The notes under the pieces: generated by a model | The model's database searches: none | The model's input: only the letters and a program-made list of their open reading frames with translations | Told to the model about the DNA's origin: nothing | Made by a program: the position numbers and the translations under genes | Part shown: piece by piece, positions 49,501 through 63,895 of the stretch | Numbering within the stretch: the first letter of the stretch is position 1 | Layout: each line of letters begins with the position of its first letter | Assembly (NCBI GenBank): GCA_001599935.1 | Contig: BCIJ01000005.1 | Location: forward strand, 686,879 to 750,878 | Reading direction: 5' to 3' | From: Holtermannia corniformis | Taxonomy: Eukaryota; Basidiomycota; Tremellomycetes; Holtermanniales | Length of the DNA stretch: 64,000 nt

Positions 49501-50333
49501 AGACGGGTGGCCGCTCGGTTGCATCACTGGCTGTGCGTTGACGCATGGAGTCTGCATCGGGAGTTCGCGGGGGGCCTCCACTGCTGGAGCTAGAAGAAGT
49601 TCCATAAAACCGAGAAGGACCTCCTAGGGGAGCTTTGGTGATGGATCTGGAGTTGGCAGACGAGTGACCAGACGATGGATAATTCGGTTGTTGGGCGAAG
49701 GGATGGATTGTGGGCGGCAAAGGAGGGGGTTCCGTCGCTAAGCAGAGGTCAATACAGCTCACAGCATGACATCGAGCTCACGAGGCGGTCCAGGAGGCGG
49801 TGGGCTGCTCAGCATCGAGTTGCTGCCAAATAACCTCGACGCTCGGTGTCCAGCACTCTCCGCGTCTGTCCGCCCGCCGCGGCCGTAGCCATTTGATATC
49901 CGTCGTTCACGCCGCCCAGAGGTCATCCGAGGCTCGCCAAGAGCGTCTTCAGAGTATGCGGTTTGACCATCTAGATGATGCAGGCTTGAAGATTGCACCG
50001 ACAAGTCTTGCGATCGCTGTGAGCCCGATGTGGATGCTGAGGGGCCACCCTGTCAGACCTTGTGATGGACCGCGATGCTTTAACATACCATGCGACGGGC
50101 CTGGCCGTTGCCTTCCACCAACTCCGTTGACAGAGCCAGCAACCGGCAGCGTCCCGCTCTCCCTGCGAGCCCAGCCATCGTCCGTGATGCCTAGTGAATC
50201 GGGCTCATTACTGCTGGATGAAACCCCGACTTGCGCCATGGACGCCGGTCCGCCGCCGTGTGTGCTGCTGGCAGCGAAGACTGGGGACGACTGGCTTCTT
50301 GTACGGTGCAAGCGAGTCGAGTCGAGCTATGGT
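46516..50333 (-). CDS. MIT-domain protein, unknown function (5' end uncertain)
   Basis: A large protein with long low-complexity parts. N-terminal Ser/Pro-rich segments (SVQSSSLHHLDGQTAYSED, PPPLPPTIHPFAQQP) lead to an MIT-type helical hairpin (HLLQSALDLAQQAVDLDRV, AGALEKYREAVTRLRSVME) and a short exon HDAYVARIG. A Ser-rich middle of about 500 residues follows, then a conserved-looking C-terminal part: AILLHRPFHLLRQLHNTI, YVTRRLHIPREVWSQGGVKL, KVVELLVFQLRLVEV, FVKALDDLDALFDECQKML, SWGNKFARSFDRITNNK, VAYYGALGKLCVAAQVLG, ending KQGNRWLDE at 46516. MIT modules bind ESCRT-III tails, so an endosomal role is possible. The first exons beyond 50333 (up to about 50552) could not be fixed. Confidence 0.75.
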
Positions 50334-50702
50334 GCTGATTAGGCTGAGCTTGGGCCACGAGGTGAACAACACGAGCTCGAGCTGCACACGCGACGGTACG
50401 ACCGCCCTTGGTTTGGTTTTGACGCCTCGGCCGCTCTAGATCGCCTCTGAGAGGATGTCTAGCCTGCGCTGCGTTGGTCAAGACCTTGAAGAACCCGTGG
50501 ACGACTGTGAGGGACCCAACAGACGGTGAGCGCACTTGCCTTTGCTCACCATCGCGGACCAAGTACGGATCCAAACCTGGCAATGATCGGCACAGGGACG
50601 GGACTGTGTCCACTGCCCCACGGATGGCTTACAAGGACATTAGGTATGCATAGGTCATGAGATTGAATGCAACAGATTGCTCGCAATGACTTCAGATCGC
50701 GG

Positions 50703-53700
50703 TCAGGCCGCCTTGCCCGCCGCCACGTCGACCATCCTCCCATCGGTCAAAGGACTGACGATCGCTAGGTCCGCACTGACGTCCTCGAGGTCCTCTTGCT
50801 CATCAGTGTTGATGATGAAGCTCTTGACATGGTGCAGACCATCCCCTGACAGGTGGTGTGACGCCGACGGTCGCTTTTGCACCTGTTTACGCGCGGCATC
50901 GCCGTTCTGCGCCGCATGAGCTCGAATCGAACAGGCTGCTCTTGCACTCACAAAGCAGTCAATGGCACTGAGGTGCTCATGGCGCGCAACATGCAGCGCA
51001 TCTCTGATCGCCGCCCAATCGTGCCGCACAACATGACGCTTCTGGACGCCATCGCTCACGGCAGAAGCATCGTTCTCGTCCTTTTCCCTGATAGGGCTCG
51101 ACAGCGGAGAGCGCATAAGGTCGACGACGGCCTTGCGGAATTCTTTAAGGGGCGACTTTGGCGACGCTGCAGGTGACATCCTGGGCGAGGGACTGTATGA
51201 CAGCCGGCGGTTCTCCCTCGCCAGCACCTTGGCAGTATGTTCGGAAAGATGAGCTTGGTGTTGGTCGAGCAGCTGCTTGTGGCGGAAAATGTACTGCGAG
51301 CCTTGGCGAGTCAGTCTAGGATGCAATACGGCGAGACAAGACAGACCTAGCAAGAATGAACGGATAATGTTGCTCATCCGCTGGCCCGTCTCGTCGTCAA
51401 TGATCATCTTGCGGTTCTTCAGCGGCTCAAAGCCATCGTAGCCCTCGGCCATGTAGTCCCGTGTGACCTTTGCCGAGTCAGCCCACCGCACGTCAAGCAC
51501 CCAGCACTCACGATCCGGTACACTCTCTCACCGGCTTCATTCACGACTTCCTCACCTAGCTCGTGCTTGCGTTGCTTGATCTCTACGCGCGTACCGTCCT
51601 CTTGCGTAACAAAGTCAACCGCCTCGTCGTCTTCGTCATCGTCGTGCTCATCATGCGTCACTTTCACAAGGTGAATGCTAAGCACGCGCTGGCCAGGAGG
51701 CCGAGTGTGATCCCATTGTACTGCCAGACCGGAGACGATTGGGAAGCGGCTGCAAAGTGAGTAGGGGTGGCATCAAGAGCATAAAGCACTCACCCCTCCT
51801 GTGCTGGCCACTTGCTCAGCGCAGACTCCATCGTGTCCCAAATGCCTTTGCCGTCAATCTATGCATCATCAGCTGTTATCACGTCACATCGGGAACGCGG
51901 GTGAACCGCACCTCGAGACACACGACAGCATCGTCGAACGGGAGGATCTCTTACAGTACATTAGTAGGGATATCTCTCGAGCTATCACCACTTTACCAAG
52001 GATATCACCGAGTGTAATCTTGCCTGCGGAGGTCAGCTCGGGTCAATCAGACTCATCTACACTCGACCCACCCGGTCCGTATTGCGAATCGCCTCGCAGG
52101 GTCCCTCCGCAGATGATCACCGCGTCCGCACCGCCCTTCAGCGCCCGTTCCTCTTCCCTGAGCTTATCAAGACCCTCGGCCTCCTCCCCATCCAGACCAA
52201 CAAGACCTTCGCCCAGGCTCTCCGCATACGCGTGCATCAAGATGTCCGCTACCCAGTTTCCGAGAGCCGTCTCGCCCGTCCGAACCTTTTCACTGCGCGC
52301 ATCGAACGGGGTGAGCGTAAAGCACACTGGCTTGCTGAGCGTGCCAGATACAGTCGAGAGGAGGTTCGTGACGAGCTTCTCGAACGACTCGTCCGAGGTC
52401 GTTTGCGGGGTAATGGTATGGTGCTTGCCTGTGAGCGAGGTCACCACATGGGTTCGGATGCTGTCAGCCGGCGTCGGCGTCAGCTCCAGGAAAGCTTCGC
52501 TAAGATCTCGAAAGTCGGTGCCAGACTTGATCAAGCTAAGCCGGTCAGCCGCAATACCATTTCAATGAAGCATATGGCGTACCGCACGCCCGTGTCCTTC
52601 TCTGTTCCGGGCACATCCCTTTCACCCGCATCACCTTCCCAAGAAGCTGCACCTTTGCCGATCTGCGATCATGAGTCACCGGCCACGGCAATGAGTGAAT
52701 CGACGTACGTAGTAGATCTGCGATCCGGTCAGTAAGCCAAGCGATCAGTCACCTCAACCTACATGATCGTGTCCACCAATAATCAGATCAACACCGTGTT
52801 CAGAGCGAACATCTCGGCCTTCAACAGCGCCAAGCTCCAAGCCAAGATCGATGTCCTGAGTAGGTCAGTGCACAGCGATATCGGTGATCGACCAACTCAC
52901 ATTTGGTACGCGGGCGTGCGTCAATGCGATCACAATGTCGCACTTGTGCGGACCTCTAGGATCCCTGAGCTCTTTCGACAGCGCCAGCGCCGTGTCTTTC
53001 ATCGATCGATACTCGAACGTGGGTGGCCATGATGGAATAGTCGCGATCCAGTCCCTGACACGAGTAAGTCAGTCCGCTCGCCGGTACCACAGGTACGCAC
53101 TTTTCGACAAGACCGATCACACCAATCTTGAGTCCACACCGAGTTGTGGTCCAGTATTTGTGGAGGTACTCTGGCTGCTGACCGGTGGCAGTATCAACCA
53201 CGTTGGAGAGCAGCCAAGGGAATGTGCAAGACTTCAGTAGTGTAGTCAGGTGCGGATAACCTGAAATTTATCAGAGACGCCCTATCATCGTATGATAGCT
53301 TACCGAAGTCGAAATCATGATTCCCGACCAACGAGCAGTCCACTTTCAGCGCATTGATCACGGGGACCTATGTGATACTTGAGCGGTAATCCCAGCACGG
53401 ACATCAGCACGGACCATATGTGAGCTGAGTATCGTGGATCAATAACCAATATCGAGTAAGCTCGAGCTAGCACGCACCCTCTAGTGACTGAACTTTCGAC
53501 ACTTGGACTGAACAGATCGCCGGCGAACAGCACCAGGCCCTGCTTCTCCACGTTGCCGTCAACTTCCACATCGTCCCACTTGCTGCGGATATCAAGCAGG
53601 GTATGACCGAACTGTGCAACCGAGATGAACTCTTGGGCCGTCTCATTCGCTTTCCGAGTCGCCGAGTTTGTGGCTGGAGGTGCATTGTATTTCTGATGCA

Positions 53701-53801
53701 CGCGGTACCTGTTGCTTGATCAGGCGACGCGCAAACGAGATGAGAAGCAGCACTGACACGTCGTTGAAGCACAGTATCGGCAGCTTCACTGCTTCTGGCA
53801 T
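50703..53801 (-). CDS. 5'-nucleotidase-family metallophosphoesterase, cytosolic type
   Basis: Starts MPEAVKLPILCFNDV at 53801; the metal-binding D lies in FNDVYRV, completed across the first intron. Next come LVLFAGDLFSPS, LVGNHDFDFG, IALTHARVPND and IIGGHDH, the full set of calcineurin-like motifs. The 5'-nucleotidase C-terminal domain follows: LGNWVADILMHAYAES, AVIICGGTLRGDSQYGPG, ITLGDILEILPFDDAV, FPIVSGLAVQWDHTRPPGQR. A C-terminal extension of roughly 270 residues includes DYMAEGYDGFEPLKNRKMII and a Ser/Lys-rich tail ending VDVAAGKAA. There is no signal peptide, unlike secreted bacterial or animal 5'-nucleotidases. About 14 exons. Substrate is unknown; nucleotide or other phosphoesters are possible. 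Confidence 0.88.
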
Positions 53802-54210
53802 GATGCAGCGACCAGCTCTAGCTTAAGCTTGAACTCATCGACCATGCCGCATCACTGACCGATCGCTCCCGCGTGGTCCGTGCACGATGATCACATGAAT
53901 GTAGCATAATCGTGTGGCGCAAGTTGCGCTGAGGTGCGAGCTATTCATCTGCTTCGGTCTCCTCTGAAATGTACATACAGCAAACGGATACACTGACTTG
54001 GCAGCCACTCTAAGCAGCTTGCGCCACGCGGCACGCGAAGAAGGAAATAGCTAGCTGCTGTGAGACGCACTCGCCACCGAACACTGTGCCACTAGTCGTG
54101 AGCTCGCTGACCTTCTTGTCTGCTAAGACATTGGAGTGCCATCGAAGGCCTCCACAAAGCTGCAAGGCTCAGCCAGAAGCGAGTGTTGTACTTGACTTGT
54201 ACCAACCACG
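53802..54210. other. Intergenic region, nothing recognised
   Basis: About 410 bases between the divergent starts of the phosphoesterase and a small plus-strand gene. It presumably contains both promoters. Confidence 0.45.
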
Positions 54211-54519
54211 ATGGCGCACCTCCAAGAGTGTCTCGAGATTCTGAAATCTATGGAAGAGCTATCAGAAACCATGGCGACTCAGGCTGACACTCTAAAGTCC
54301 CAAGCAGATAGCCAGGAACTGTATGAGACCTGTAAGACATTTGCCACTAAGTCCGGTAGCTTCCATGCTGCTTCCAACAAAATCCCCAACAAACTCTGGT
54401 CGGATGACGCGACTCAGGAGATGTTGCGCAAAGCTCAAGTCACATACGAGACACAGGACGCAGCTATGAATAAGCGGAAAGAGTGGATGGCGCAAACCTC
54501 CTCTACTAAGGGCGAGTAG
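54211..54519 (+). CDS. Small helical protein of unknown function (102 aa)
   Basis: Intronless frame MAHLQECLEILKSMEELSET to STKGE. Heptad-like spacing of hydrophobics (LEILKSMEELSETMATQADTL) and high Glu/Lys/Gln content suggest a soluble helical or coiled-coil protein. No family was recognised. The ATG is the first in frame, and the frame has moderate codon regularity. It could be a lineage-specific gene; a random frame of this length and composition is less likely but not excluded. Confidence 0.5.
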   Translation: MAHLQECLEILKSMEELSETMATQADTLKSQADSQELYETCKTFATKSGSFHAASNKIPNKLWSDDATQEMLRKAQVTYETQDAAMNKRKEWMAQTSSTKGE

Positions 54520-54741
54520 CCTTTGTGCACGTTAGGGAACCACTAGCGCTACTGCGATGGAGAGCCTCGGTGCGATAGCTGCGCTTGCTAGAAGCATACC
54601 GTGCAAGGAAACAGGCGTTACCTGAGTGAGCCGCCTTAAAGGTGTATGAGTCGCAGGCAGCCCGCCCTCCAATGCGTGTATAACATGGATGCCACCGCTG
54701 ATTTTCGACAATCAAGCCATAGAGTACGCAAATGAGAGAGT

Positions 54742-56455
54742 TCATCTCTTCGTTGCCCAAGTCATCCACATAGACATCATCTGCAGTGGTCAGCGGCAGA
54801 TTGTACGACCTGCCATTAGGCTTACCAAATTGGCTTTCAAATCATCAAGCTCCTCTATACATCGAAGGCGGTGCATCTCGAAGTCTTCAGCAGTCAAGCC
54901 GGCGCCATCCATGAGGATCAGTCTCAACACCTGAGTGTCATCAGTCGGTGATGAGATCGCCGAGTACCCGTGGACTCACGTCGGGATACAAGCGAACGCT
55001 TTTGCGCATCAGATGGCCGACATCGCGTAGGAATGGGTCTGGCCAGGTATCAGCTGGCAGCTTGGCTCGGTTGCTTCGCTTCGCTCACCGTCGGACCATG
55101 GGCTCATCGGAATATCCGCACGCAATGTTGCAACGTCATTGAAAAAGTCCACGGTATGGAGGATCTGAGGGATTCGCAGAGCGGCGTACGGATCCAGGCC
55201 ACGAGCCTCGCTGCCTCGCCTGTTCACTTTGTTTAGGGAGACGACGTTGCCAGGAGACCGTTGACGGACCTGGCTGCCTGGCACAACAGGAACCTGGTGG
55301 ACGGCGCCACCTCCTCCATCTCTTGACCTGCTGCGAAGGGGCAGATCTCAGATTCGGCCGTCATGAGCAGCCCTCCCGATCGTAGGACAGCGCCGCATGT
55401 ACGGAACAGGGCGAGATGATCTCGGATCTGATGGACTATTAGGATTGAATCGTGAAAATGGTCCCACTGACCCCATAGCACAGCTGCCTGACATGAACGA
55501 GGTCGAAAGTACTGGGCGGAAACGGCAGACCTTGGACAAAGTCGTCGATCACAAAGGAGACGTTATCTGGAATGTCATCTGGCTGAATCGGAACGAGATC
55601 GAGCTAGATGANGTCAGTACACGGCAGGCCGACTCCGCCACGAACTCACGCCGACGACCTCGGCGAGTGGGAATTCTTGCGCCATCTCGATTGCCCTGTG
55701 CGGTGTCAGCATACATACGAGCGGCCCATCGAGGCAAACAAACCATTTGCCTGTGCCGCAGCCAATATCGAGTATTCGCTTGGATCGTCCACCGACACCT
55801 TCGGAGTCAAGGAACTCCTTCACCGGTCCCACATAGTTGCCACCCAACAGCTGTGACGATGTGTCAGTGACCGCTCTGGACACCTGTATAAACCGACCAT
55901 CTTGATCGCCTCATGCTGAACGTCCAGACGCTTCCAAAATGAGCAGCTCTTCGCAAAGAGGTGACCCTCGTTACTCACCTCGACTTCCTCGGGATCTGTT
56001 GCTCGTCAGTCGGCTTCGATGAACGAGACAAAGCACTACTGACCTGCGGGCAACGCATAATCATCTGAATGCGCGTTAGTAGCACTGCCGACAAGCTGCA
56101 CGACACCAACCCTGAGTCGCATTGTACAACCTGCCCTCCTCCTCGCGAAAGCTGATGTCCACACGCATAGCGTCAGCTCTCGTAACGTTTCAGTCAATCG
56201 GCCCACTGACGCGCTGATCTCCATCGTGTCCGTAAAAGTGAAACTGCTTGATGCCCCGAAGCTATGCAGAGATCGCTGCCGGCGCTTGCGGACGATGCGC
56301 TGTTGCGAGGGAGAGTAAAGTTGTCGCGACTGGCCGCTTGATGAACCTGATGTCTGATCGGCGGAGGGGTCGGGCGAGCTGTGGCTATCGATTTTGATAG
56401 GAGAGGTCTGCATCACAGCAGCAGAGCGTGCTTCAAGCTCGCTACTCGAGCTCAT
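54742..56455 (-). CDS. SAM-dependent methyltransferase
   Basis: Class I methyltransferase of the type common in fungi (UMTA-like). N-terminus MSSSSELEARSAAVMQTS is Ser-rich and followed by a basic KRRQRSL region, then FREEEGRLYNATQDDYALPA, DPEEVERLDVQHEAIKM and the SAM-binding motif RILDIGCGTGKWAIEMAQEF, PLAEVVG(L)DLVPIQPDD, NVSFVIDDFVQGLPF, FDLVHVRQLCYG, GAVLRSGGLLMTAE, and further RGLDPYAALRIPQ, ending MWMTWATKR at 54742, which resembles the W-ARK terminus of the family. Exons are small in the N-terminal part (56044-56064, 21 bases; 55979-55995, 17 bases). An ambiguous base (N) at 55612 falls in an intron between branch site and acceptor. Substrate unknown. Confidence 0.82.
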
Positions 56456-56922
56456 CGCACGTTGCGGGGAGCAGCTTGCCTCTTGTCCCTTGAGGATACA
56501 GCTGCGCTTGAATACCGAGACCTCCAGACTGTGCTGTCGATGATGGTCGCACTGGCTGAGCTTTGTTCTTCGATGCGCCGCGGCGTTCAAGGGCTACCCA
56601 AAGTCTGCGGGACCACTGTACCCGAATTTTACCGCCGGTGGCAAGGTCCGGTGGCCTCGGTCGGGAAACTCGGACGTCAGGATCTAAACAGAGCTCTGGT
56701 ACCGTGATACAGTGCGGGTTTTTTTGATTGAGTGCACCTGGTAAGCATGCACTTGATCAAGGAACAATAGGTACCGTGCTAGTTAATTATACAGAGTTTG
56801 CCGTCTGCGCTGCTTCCGCTCTCCCGCGCGGAGTGATGCCGGCAGGGCTCAATCGACCAGCGCCGCCTGCCGAGTGGCGTCTAGCAAGGTCCACGGGGCA
56901 CAGCTCGAGCATGTGTCAGCGC
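56456..56922. other. Intergenic region, nothing recognised
   Basis: Contains a T-rich tract at 56718-56725 and an imperfect palindrome around 56735-56765 (GTGCACCTGGTAAGCATGCAC). No gene can be supported. Confidence 0.4.
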
Positions 56923-57422
56923 TCAGGACCCCGCGCGCCTGGGGCGTTGACTAGTCATGCGAGTTCTTGGCGTCACTGTGACCTTGCCCTGCGGATATGA
57001 CTTCGCCGTTGTAGATCCAGGGGGTGCTCGACGCATTGGCTTCGACGGCTCATCCAGCAACATGCGCAGCTCTTGCATTCGTACAGTAGGCGCAGTCGTC
57101 GCAGCAATTGGAAATTCTTAGCATTCCAGAGACGCACCTTTTCAAGTTGATCGCGCGAGGACGTCCCGTCCCTGCAGCGCAGCGGGAGAGAACAAAGCTA
57201 CATACCAGTGACCCGCAAATTCGTATTGCCATGCAACTCGTCACTGTCGATCAAGCTCAAGGACCCATGCACAGCCGGATGTGAGTTTGGCTGTTCGATA
57301 AAACCAACCAGTTCTAGTTTCACACGGGTGGCAGGCTGCGATGAGGGGTCAACCACAAATTCCCCTGTTGTGCACCCTGCGATCGTCCAGAGTATACCAG
57401 GCGCCCTGTACAGCCGAATCAT
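56923..57422 (-). CDS. Possible small gene opposite PRP43
   Basis: Starts MIRLYRAPGILWTIAGCTTG at 57422, continues FVVDPSSQPATRVKLELVGF and HPAVHGSLSLIDSDELHG, and can be joined by introns to DGTSSRDQLEK and a basic C-terminal exon (LRMLLDEPSKPMRRAPPG, ending RPRRAGS at 56923). The first exon alone is protein-like, with beta-strand-like alternation. The second acceptor (AAGAG) is weak, so the 3' part is tentative. No family was recognised; a small OB-fold-type protein is one idea. The start is 72 bases from the PRP43 start on the other strand. Confidence 0.35.
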
Positions 57423-57494
57423 CAGCGCATAGTGGTAACCGGGTGCTCAAGGAGCATAGACCGACAAGTTGCAAAGCTCCTATAATCCATCGAC

Positions 57495-60503
<3,009 letters not shown>

Positions 60504-61072
60504 GACCCGTGCACGTATGCAGCATGGGCGTTCGGCCATTGCCATCTCTACCGACTTCAGCTCCGACCGTGTGACGGCTAATGGTCCTTGTTTCTGGTGA
60601 GCACCGAAGTCGTCATGGTGTTGGGACCTGGCTTGTCGAAGCGATGTTTGCAATCCAGGTGCCTGTCTTCATGTTCGGCACGTGGCACTCGACGCATGCC
60701 GGACGGCCACCTGCGCCAGCGTGATGTTGCGTTCGAGTGGCGTGCTTGATCTTGCGCTCGCGTTTCCAGAAGCCTGGCTGTGATTGGAAGACCATCATTG
60801 CTGGAGCGCTAGAACGAACTGTTTTCCGGCCATATCACCGCTTCGATCCGTCGGCGACATCCTATGGCGCAATGGCGCAACAGGGCCTTTGTAAGCCTGG
60901 ACAGTCACGAGCTATCACATTTATGGCTATCTCACTCCGTGTCGTGCGTAGTCGTGCTGTACGAAAGCTTGGCATCCTCTGAGCGGTCCTAGGACGTATG
61001 TATACGAGAATTCTGTATCGGTCATCTGCAGTCGCCATTGAGTCAGAGGAAACCAGTTTCGCGAGACTAGCA
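60504..61072. other. Intergenic region PRP43 / permease
   Basis: About 570 bases. A minus-strand frame at 60613-60798 starts with two Met codons (MVFQSQPGFWKRERK) and has a CVECH motif, but is only 61 residues long and unsupported. The interval holds the permease promoter. Confidence 0.4.
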
Positions 61073-63895
61073 ATGGTTCAGTGGGCAGCATTTTTCAACG
61101 GCGGAACGCCAGACCCAGAGGCGACAGCACGTATTGAGAAAATCAAGGAAGAGTTGCGCGAGCAAGGTGTCGTCAAAGCTACGCCAGCGAAGCAGACATG
61201 GAAGGGTAAGTCCTCCTGTCTGAACCATAGCTCGGCGAGGTTGACGCGGTGACAGGCAAGATTTGGGATAGTTTAGACAAGGACCCGGTAGAGCGGCGCT
61301 TCGTGTTCAAGCTCGATCTGGTTCTGTTGTCGCTCATGTCGCTGGGCTATTACATCAAGCAACTTGATGAGCAAAGTACGCCAGAATAATCACTAGTGCG
61401 CGAACCCTGCTAACGACGTGGACAGACATCAACAACGCTTGTACGCCTTCGTACTGACTACTTGGACGTGTACTGATGTCATGTAAAGTCGTGAGCGGGA
61501 TGAAGGAGGATCTAGGTACGTAGCCAAGTCGCTCGCCAAGCTCCGCTAACACTGCATAGGCCTGTACGGTGATGAGCTCTCCAACGCCAAAGCGCTGTAC
61601 ACTGCGGGCTACGTGAGGCATCGCCATCATGCCTTGACACTCGGTGTTGACGCTCGCTTGCCAGGTCATCGGCCAAATCCCGTCGAATCTGCTCCTTACC
61701 CGCATCTCACCTGGGCGATGGATCCCGTTCGCCGAGGCTTGTTGGTCGGTTCTCACGCTAGCCATGTTCGGTGTCAAAAGCAAAGAAAGCATCTATGTAA
61801 GTCGTACGCTACTAGCGCAATGCTGGCGCTCACGACGCGCAAAGGGTATCAGATTTCTGGTGGGGCTTTTGTACGTTTGCGCCCGTGGATGAAGTTGCGA
61901 TGGCTTACCGAAGCCCTCAGCGAATCCGTGTTCTACCCTGGTGCGCAGGTGGGTGATCGAGTTCTGTGGACGATGAACGATGCTGACATCGCCAAGTTCA
62001 TGGTCGGCAGTTTCTACCGATCGTGAGTGTCACTGAGCATGCCCGTGCTGTATCTTCGGAATCAATGCTCATGCGCCCGCGTGTTCAGCGATGAGCTTGG
62101 TTAGTCACGATCGTACGACGACAAGACTAGTTGCTGATGCCCCTGTCAGCCAAGCGCGCCATTATCTTTCACACTGCAGGCGGGCTTGGCAGATTCTTTT
62201 CCGGTATCTTGCAGGCAGCTGTCTACACCAACCTAGGTTTGTCTGCACTCTCGGTTGGCAAATGTCGCCACCTGCTGACCAGTCGCAGATGGAGTGAGCG
62301 GTCATGCTGGTTGGCAATGGCTCTTTGCCGTTTGCTTTATCATCAGGTTCGTATGCCACGATACACATCCTTCATGATGGCTCACGAGACTCACTAGCAT
62401 GCCGATTGCCCTTGCTGGCTTCGCTCTGGTATGTATTGCCACTCTAATCCTGTTCAACGACACTGACGCAACATCAGTTCCCCAACCTCCGTAAGCTGAT
62501 GATCCAGCTTGGCGCCCTCCAGTGCTCACGATAACCCCAGCTCACAAGATGACCAAGAACTGGATTTGGACTGAACACGACATCGCCATCTGTCAACTCC
62601 GTATGGAGATTCAGGGTCGCAAGCCAGCCGAAGCATGGAGCAAGGCCAAAGCGAAGAAGATCTTCCTCGGCTGGAAGATTTGGTTAGTCGATCACGGCAA
62701 TGATTGGGCAGAACTAATATGCATGCAGGGTCCTTCCCCCGCTCTACATGTTCTGGAAGTGCGTAATAGTAGTGGACATGGCAAGCGAAGGCTGACAGTC
62801 TTGTGCTTCAAGCAATGGTGTTGCTGGCATGTGAGTGTAGGAGTGTCTGGTGTGCTCGAATGCTGACAATGCATCAGTACGGACATGTGAGACTGCTCGA
62901 AACTCCGTCTCATCGGGCGCGTACTAACGAATCGGCAGCATGCCTTTCTGGCTCAAAGCCCGCAAGACGGCCAATGGCCAGAAATTCTACACCATTCCGG
63001 AGATTGTGAGTGCTCTTGCAACCTCATCGAATCCGACTGACCGTCAAAGAACCACTACCCGCTTCCTACAAGTGAGCTACCCAGTCATCAGAATGTACAA
63101 TACTAATACACAAGCAGCTGCGGTCACTGTTGTTACTGCATGTGCAATGGCCTGGGTCAGTGATGGCGCGCTCAGAGGTACGCATCCATCCATCCGTCGT
63201 ACTAGATATGCACTGACTACTTCAAGGCTCTCGATGGCCACTTCAGATCCTCAGTTCTGCCTGGGCTTTGATCTCGGCAATCATCCTGCTGGCAACGCCG
63301 CTGTGGACGTCGCCCGCGCTTCATTTCTACCTCTACTACAGCTTTGGTGTGCTCGGTGGTCAATCCGGCATGATCCTCACCTGGATCAACGAGCTGTGCA
63401 GTGAAGATCAGGAGCTGCGCGCACTTGCCGTTGGCGGCGCCAATGACTGTGAGTACCGTACGCGAATGCAGTACAGTCGCTGACGTCGTGCAGTGGCGTA
63501 CTTGATGCAGATCTGGGAAAACCTGGCCATCTGGCGAACGTCCTTGGTACGTCACTCGGCTGTGTTGCCTGGCAACACTGACATATGACCCAGATGCCGC
63601 GCGCGATCCCGGGGACCATCTTCACGATTGTTTTCCTGGCCATGCAGAGTCAGTCTCTCGGCGTTAATGAGGCCGCGCTGACAGGACAGTCGTGTGGATC
63701 GGTCTAATCCTGAACTTCATCCGACGCGACCGCCGCCGAACACCAGCTGCCGAGTCCGACACTAGCAGCGAGGTCGATGGAGTGGATCGCATCTCTGACA
63801 TTGAGGAGAAAGCCGACATCTCTACACCCAGCATCGAAGCGCAGGCGGATGCTCTAGAGAAGGATCACCGTCACAAGACTACGACATTGTATTGA
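61073..63895 (+). CDS. MFS anion permease, DAL5/FEN2 type (25 exons)
   Basis: Plasma-membrane transporter of the anion:cation symporter family, which includes allantoate, pantothenate, biotin and nicotinate carriers. Twenty-five exons sum to 1644 bases and 547 residues. Landmarks: VERRFVFKLDLVLLSLMSLG (helix 1), YYIKQLDEQNINNAFVSGMK, LSNAKALYTAGYVIGQIPSN, LLLTRISPGRWIPFAEACWS, RFLVGLFESVFYPGAQF, SFYRSDELAKRAIIFHTAGG, GHAGWQWLFAVCFIISMPIA, LPHKMTKNWIW, VLPPLYMFWNNGVAGITDIM, PFWLKARKTANGQKFY, ACAMAWVSDGALRGSRWPLQ, YYSFGVLGGQSGMILTW, LRALAVGGANDLAYLMQIW, and an acidic C-terminal tail. The order YPGAQ, R-ELAKR, G-A-GW-W is diagnostic. Exons include 9, 11, 13, 15 and 18 bases. Substrate cannot be told. 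Confidence 0.93.
61426..61440 (+). other. 15-base microexon of the permease
   Basis: ACATCAACAACGCTT between acceptor GTGGACAG and donor GTACGC. It joins DEQ-N to INNAFVSG, the conserved loop after helix 1 (D--NI-NA). Confidence 0.8.
62089..62099 (+). other. 11-base microexon of the permease
   Basis: CGATGAGCTTG between acceptor GTGTTCAG and donor GTTAGT. It encodes the core of the SDELAKR motif that follows the FYRS helix end. Confidence 0.8.
62478..62490 (+). other. 13-base microexon of the permease
   Basis: TTCCCCAACCTCC between acceptor ACATCAG and donor GTAAGC. It encodes FPNLP, the loop that follows helix 6. Confidence 0.8.
62878..62886 (+). other. 9-base microexon of the permease
   Basis: TACGGACAT between acceptor GCATCAG and donor GTGAGA. 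It joins GVAGI-T-D-I-MPFWLK in frame; the flanking exons are 18 bases (62813-62830) and 67 bases. Confidence 0.75.

Noticed and set aside
55612..55612. Ambiguous base N as a sign of a broken gene
   Set aside because: It lies in an intron of the methyltransferase gene, between branch site and acceptor, so the coding sequence is not affected.
60613..60798. Small minus-strand frame with a CVECH motif
   Set aside because: Only 61 codons with one possible motif and no support from neighbouring exons.
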